Shown here: positions 49,878 to 53,370 of the stretch, piece after piece
Layout of the letters: the number at the start of each line of letters is the position of its first letter
Numbering within the stretch: position 1 is the first letter of the stretch
Origin: Acidobacteriota bacterium
GTDB lineage: Bacteria; Acidobacteriota; Thermoanaerobaculia; Multivoradales; JAHEKO01
Assembly (NCBI GenBank): GCA_029263375.1
Contig: JAJCXP010000013.1
Coordinates: 1-53,370 of the forward strand
Length of the DNA stretch: 53,370 nt
Direction: 5' to 3'
Translations under genes and position numbers: made by a program
The notes under the pieces: model-generated
The model's input: only the letters and a program-made list of their open reading frames with translations
What the model was told of the DNA's origin: nothing
The model's database searches: none

Positions 49878-50570
49878 GTGAGCGTGCGATCGGCTCTGCT
49901 TCTGCTTCTCCTCGGCTTCGCGGTCGGAGCCTTCGTCTTCCTGCTGGTGCAGGGCGACATCCCGGGTCTGCCGAGTTCGCCGTTCGGTGGCGACTCGCAG
50001 CACCAGTCCCTGGCGGAGGAGGCGGCGTCCGCGGAGCGGAGGATCATCGCGCGCTATCCCAAGCTGCGGCCGCGGCGGTCCTCTGACTCGGACGAGCTCA
50101 CCGTCCGGCTCGAGACACGGGACGTGCGCGACCTGGCGCTCGCCGGTCTGGCGCGAGACCCCGAGGGTAGGCGGGTGCTGGCTCTGGCGCGCGCCATCAA
50201 CGTCGAGATTCACGATGGCGAGATCGGATTCGAGCTGGTGGTGAATCTCGGCGAGCTGCCGCGCGAGCTTCTGACCGACAAGGAACGCGAGACGATCGAG
50301 AAGGTCGAGACGTTTCTGCCGTTCCTCGGCGGTGACCTGCCGATCTCGGTTCACGGCCGGCCCGAGGCGAACCGGGGCAAGATCCGACTCGGCGGCCGAC
50401 CGCGGGTCGAGGTGTCGATCCTCAAGCTGTCGATCGAAACCGTGAGCGAGCGGCTCGGCAAGTCGGTCGAAGAGCTTCAGGAGTCGCTCGAGGTCGAATG
50501 GCCCGGGTACCAGGTGCTCGACGTGATCGTCGAGGAAGGAGCGATCGAGATGGTGGTGCGAGCTGCCTGA
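49878..50570 (+). CDS. Unknown membrane-anchored protein
   Basis: A 230-residue protein from GTG 49878 (a second in-frame GTG is at 49884). One hydrophobic helix (about 5-25: LLLLLLGFAVGAFVFLL), then a soluble domain with R-I-I-A-R-Y-P-K-L, a strand-helix pattern (L-E-T-R-D-V-R-D-L-A-L-A-G-L-A-R-D-P) and a possible second domain after 130. No catalytic motif is evident and I do not recognise the family. It is divergent from the zinc-ribbon gene, and the permease frame starts within its last codons, so it may be made with the permease. Confidence 0.6.
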   Translation: MSVRSALLLLLLGFAVGAFVFLLVQGDIPGLPSSPFGGDSQHQSLAEEAASAERRIIARYPKLRPRRSSDSDELTVRLETRDVRDLALAGLARDPEGRRVLALARAINVEIHDGEIGFELVVNLGELPRELLTDKERETIEKVETFLPFLGGDLPISVHGRPEANRGKIRLGGRPRVEVSILKLSIETVSERLGKSVEELQESLEVEWPGYQVLDVIVEEGAIEMVVRAA

Positions 50571-51843
50571 GCTCAAGCGCGTCATTTCCCGCTGGGAGAT
50601 CGTCAGCTATTCCCTCAACGACGTGATCGGCAGCGGTGTCTACCTGCTGCCGGCGGCGGCCGCGGCGCTGCTCGGGCCGGCCAGCCTGTGGGCGGTCGCG
50701 CTCGCCGGCCTGGCGGTACTACTGATCGTGCTCTGCTTCGCGGAGGCGTCGACGTACTTCGAGGAGGCGGGCAGCGGCTACCTGTACGCGCGCGCGGCGT
50801 TCGGCGACTTCGTCGGCTTCGAGGTCGGCTGGATGACCTGGCTGGCGCGCGTGGCTTCGGTTTCGTCGCTCTCCGCGGGCTTCGCCCAGGCGGTCTCGTA
50901 CTGGTGGCCCGGAGCGCAGCAGGGCTCGGGGCGGGTGCTCACGGTGCTGTTGCCGCTGCTGCTGCTGACCGCGATCAACGTCGCGGGGGTCAAGGCGAGT
51001 ATCCGTACCTCGGTCGTGCTGGTCGCGACCAAGGTGCTGCCGCTGCTGATCTTCGTCGCCGGCGGCATCTGGATGGTCTCGATCGAGACCGTGCGCGCGC
51101 AGACCGCCACCGAGTCGGGCGGCCTCACCGGAGCGGCGCTGCTGCTGCTCTACGCCTACGCCGGATTCGAGAACACGGCCGCCCCGGCCGGCGAGTTCCG
51201 GCGCCCGCGCCACGACATTCCGTTCGCCCTCCTAGCCCAGATCTCCCTCGTCACGGCGCTCTACGTGCTGGTCCAGTGGGTGGTGCTCGGAACTCTCCCC
51301 GAAGCCGGTGCGTCCTCCACGCCGTTGGCCGACGCCGCGCGCGGCTTCCTGGGCTCATGGGGCGGCTGGATGCTGACCGTGGGCGGGGCGGTCTCGATTC
51401 TGGGCACCAACCACAACACGGTCCTGGCGGGGCCGCGGTATCTCTTCGCCCTGGCCAGAGACGGCTACGGACCGAGCTTTCTGGCCCGGGTCCATCCGCG
51501 GTTCCAGACACCCGCGAACGCGATCCTGCTGCAATCGGCGATCGCGATTCCGCTGGCGTTGACCGGCAGCTTCTACGCTCTCGCCGCCCTGTCGGTGGTG
51601 GCGCGGCTGGTCACCTATCTCGGGACCGCCGCCGCGGTGCCGGTCCTGCGTCGCAAGCACGGCAGTCCGGAGGGGCACTTCAGAATGCCGGGCGGTCCGG
51701 CGATTCCGATCGCGGCGAGCTTGCTGGCCTTGATGTTCGCGGCCAGCGCTCAGGCCGAGAACCTCATTGCGGCCGCGGTGGCGCTGGCTGTCGGTGCGGT
51801 GCTCTACCGGTTCCGCCGACACTCGTCCGGTACGCCAGGATAG
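50563..51843 (+). CDS. APC-superfamily amino-acid permease
   Basis: A polytopic transporter of about 426 residues with 11-12 membrane segments. The substrate-binding helix-1 motif G-S-G-V-Y-L-L-P-A-A and helix-6-like Y-A-Y-A-G-F-E-N are conserved. The conserved residues before helix 1 (R-W-E-I-V-S-Y-S-L-N-D-V-I-G-S-G) lie upstream of the first canonical start, GTG 50623, so the true start is probably CTG 50563, inside the preceding gene. No Shine-Dalgarno is at a normal distance. The last 80 bp overlap the convergent gene. Substrate is not visible. Confidence 0.82.
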   Translation: MPELKRVISRWEIVSYSLNDVIGSGVYLLPAAAAALLGPASLWAVALAGLAVLLIVLCFAEASTYFEEAGSGYLYARAAFGDFVGFEVGWMTWLARVASVSSLSAGFAQAVSYWWPGAQQGSGRVLTVLLPLLLLTAINVAGVKASIRTSVVLVATKVLPLLIFVAGGIWMVSIETVRAQTATESGGLTGAALLLLYAYAGFENTAAPAGEFRRPRHDIPFALLAQISLVTALYVLVQWVVLGTLPEAGASSTPLADAARGFLGSWGGWMLTVGGAVSILGTNHNTVLAGPRYLFALARDGYGPSFLARVHPRFQTPANAILLQSAIAIPLALTGSFYALAALSVVARLVTYLGTAAAVPVLRRKHGSPEGHFRMPGGPAIPIAASLLALMFAASAQAENLIAAAVALAVGAVLYRFRRHSSGTPG

Positions 51844-53370
51844 CGACCAGCGCCGCGGCGCCCCAGCTGATGGCCGAGTTGGGCGTCCACCAGAGAGAGG
51901 GGTCGAAACTGACCGGGACCAGCTGGGTCGTGACGATCACAAAACTGGTGGCGATCAGCGCCAGCAGTCCGACCCTGACGGCGATGAGTATGAGCGCGGC
52001 CGGGGCGACGAGGGTCCAGAGGTCGAGACCGCCCTGGGTCGCGGTGGAGAAGAGCATGACCACCGCCAGCGACGCGAGGACAGCGGGTAGGTCTCGGCGC
52101 ATCAGAGCCCGAGCGACCACCAGGAGCGTCATGATTCCGAACGGCACGAGCAACCCCATGAAGTGGACCAGGTTGGCGACGACGAAGCGGGCGCCGAGCA
52201 TTGGCCGCAGTCCGTGCGGAGGTCGCCAGTAGAGACTGAGCTCATCGGCGATCAGGGTGTCGTAGGTCACCGACACCGCGACCAGCGCACACCCCGTGAG
52301 TAGGCCGAGAAGAACGTCCCGACCGACCAGGGGATTGTTGATCTCACCGTTGAGAAGTCGCGCCCACGAGGTCAGCTGCCGCGGCCAGAACCGGCGCGCG
52401 AACGGCTCGATCGTCATGTAGAGCAGCCAGAAGACCGCGGCCAGCATCAGGGATTCGCCGAGCGCCGCGAAGGCGAACGTAAGCTCGCCGATGGCCAGGG
52501 TGTGCTTGGCCATCAGAACCCAGCTGGCGAAGCTCGAGCAGAAGACGAAGAGCGCCAGGCGGAGCGCGCCGCGGACGTCTCCCCTGCCCGAGCGCAGGTG
52601 CCGATACGCGAAGTAGGCGCCCAGGATCCAGAGCAGCCCGAACATGCTGAACGCCGCCACGAATTGGAAACGGCGTCCCTCGGTCACCGCTTCGCGCGTC
52701 TCACGGGCACGGGGCTCCGTCAGGCGCCACCAGGTGGTCGCGCCGCCTAGCGAGGCGGCGTCGATCCTGACGTCGAGCTCGCTCTGCCCTGGGTAGGTCC
52801 CGCGCCACGACCGTACCTGGTCGGCGTAGACGGGCGGGACCTCGGCCGGCGGGACCTGCTCGAAGTCCTGTCGATCCAGCCCAGCGGACTCGAAGTAGGT
52901 CGACCAGTCCGGCTCCGGCGCCGCGCCGGGATCCGGCAGATCGCGGGGGATCACCAACGACCGGAGCCGGCCGCGTCCGTCGAGCTGAATGCTGGCGACA
53001 CCCGCCGAGTCGACGGGTGGGTCGTCCGGTCGGACTTGCCACGCCCATCTGTTCTTCGGTGCCAGCGGCCCGGTCGAGCTCCTGAACCAGAAGTTGTAGA
53101 AGGTCGGGCGGCGACCGGCGAGGGCTCGCCACTCGTCGAGTGGTCTCGAGAGCTCATTGCCGACGATACTGAATCCGTTGTGCTCGAAACCCCAGGCCGA
53201 GTCCCCTCCCTGCCACCCCTCCTGCTCGAGAGCCTCGCGCGCGCTGTGCGCCAGCACCTGGGGCTCGAGCGGTGGGTCGATCGCGCCCGCGAACCTCGAC
53301 GACCCGAGGTGTACGGCGAGCGCCAGGAGAACCAGGACTCCGGCCAGGATCGCTGCAGCGACCGGCCGCG
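51764..53370 (-). CDS. C-terminal membrane part of a large protein (5' end outside window)
   Basis: About 535 residues are visible and the frame is open at the window end, so the N-terminus is missing. The visible part starts with a membrane helix (V-A-A-A-I-L-A-G-V-L-V-L-L), then an extracytoplasmic region rich in W and Y, and from about residue 250 a bundle of seven or eight membrane helices. This layout is found in the C-terminal halves of large Acidobacteriota proteins whose N-terminus is a Ser/Thr kinase; the kinase part, if any, is not in the window, so this is inference. GTG 53257 is an internal Val rather than the start. The last 80 bp overlap the permease gene. Confidence 0.6.
   Translation of the reverse strand, partial: RPVAAAILAGVLVLLALAVHLGSSRFAGAIDPPLEPQVLAHSAREALEQEGWQGGDSAWGFEHNGFSIVGNELSRPLDEWRALAGRRPTFYNFWFRSSTGPLAPKNRWAWQVRPDDPPVDSAGVASIQLDGRGRLRSLVIPRDLPDPGAAPEPDWSTYFESAGLDRQDFEQVPPAEVPPVYADQVRSWRGTYPGQSELDVRIDAASLGGATTWWRLTEPRARETREAVTEGRRFQFVAAFSMFGLLWILGAYFAYRHLRSGRGDVRGALRLALFVFCSSFASWVLMAKHTLAIGELTFAFAALGESLMLAAVFWLLYMTIEPFARRFWPRQLTSWARLLNGEINNPLVGRDVLLGLLTGCALVAVSVTYDTLIADELSLYWRPPHGLRPMLGARFVVANLVHFMGLLVPFGIMTLLVVARALMRRDLPAVLASLAVVMLFSTATQGGLDLWTLVAPAALILIAVRVGLLALIATSFVIVTTQLVPVSFDPSLWWTPNSAISWGAAALVAILAYRTSVGGTGRAPHRQPAPPRPQ

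Overview
The window is a GC-rich stretch of a Gram-negative bacterial chromosome. A Wza-type secretin lipoprotein candidate, an outer-membrane beta-barrel protein, CRTAC1-type (FG-GAP/ASPIC) proteins, a membrane tail like those of bacterial Ser/Thr kinases and a SigK/RskA/fasciclin locus together suggest an Acidobacteriota-like (Thermoanaerobaculia-like) or related environmental lineage. That placement is inference; no rRNA gene is present.

1-24.1 kb is a polysaccharide locus. It holds an MBOAT O-acyltransferase (minus strand, cut by the window edge), a Wzc-type tyrosine autokinase, an O-antigen-ligase/Wzy-like polymerase, a TPR protein, a small zinc-ribbon protein, a PEGA membrane protein, a WecA/MraY-type initiating transferase, a sulfotransferase, a beta-barrel, a Wza-like export protein and an alpha/beta hydrolase. 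After a minus-strand block (SGNH-PKD protein, a giant double-module CRTAC1 protein, a pseudopilin) and a coiled-coil/SUMF1-like protein, the locus resumes with a Wzx-type flippase and two more sulfotransferases. The simplest reading is synthesis, flipping, polymerisation and export of a sulfated, probably acylated exopolysaccharide.

24.1-32.5 kb carries a secreted phosphodiesterase-like protein, a dCMP deaminase, a methyltransferase and then the most unusual unit: a patatin lipase and a Rossmann/TIR/deoxyribosyltransferase-like protein, overlapping by 4 bp, each with a homologous helical region resembling the TRAFs-binding region of animal ASK/MAP3K kinases. I read this as a candidate two-effector conflict or signalling system. 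A secreted TPR-like protein and a DinB-like protein follow.

32.6-38.7 kb looks accessory: a VapBC-type module, a DUF2235 5' remnant in front of a lipocalin-like gene, tRNA-Arg(TCG), an alanine-dehydrogenase/CEOS-like gene, a Phd-ParE-type module and a dynamin-like GTPase. 38.8-43.6 kb is housekeeping or secreted metabolism: a DUF4412-like protein, NUDIX, PQQ-type sugar dehydrogenase, OsmC and isoaspartyl peptidase. 43.7-46.8 kb is a fusion of an MrfA-like helicase with an MrfB-like exonuclease. 46.8-48.8 kb is a fasciclin / ECF sigma / RskA anti-sigma cluster. The window ends with a zinc-ribbon protein, an unknown membrane-anchored protein, an APC permease with no canonical start, and the membrane tail of a large partial protein.

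A recurrent feature is a -10-like hexamer 6-8 nt before the start codon of genes that lack a clear Shine-Dalgarno, which suggests many leaderless mRNAs.
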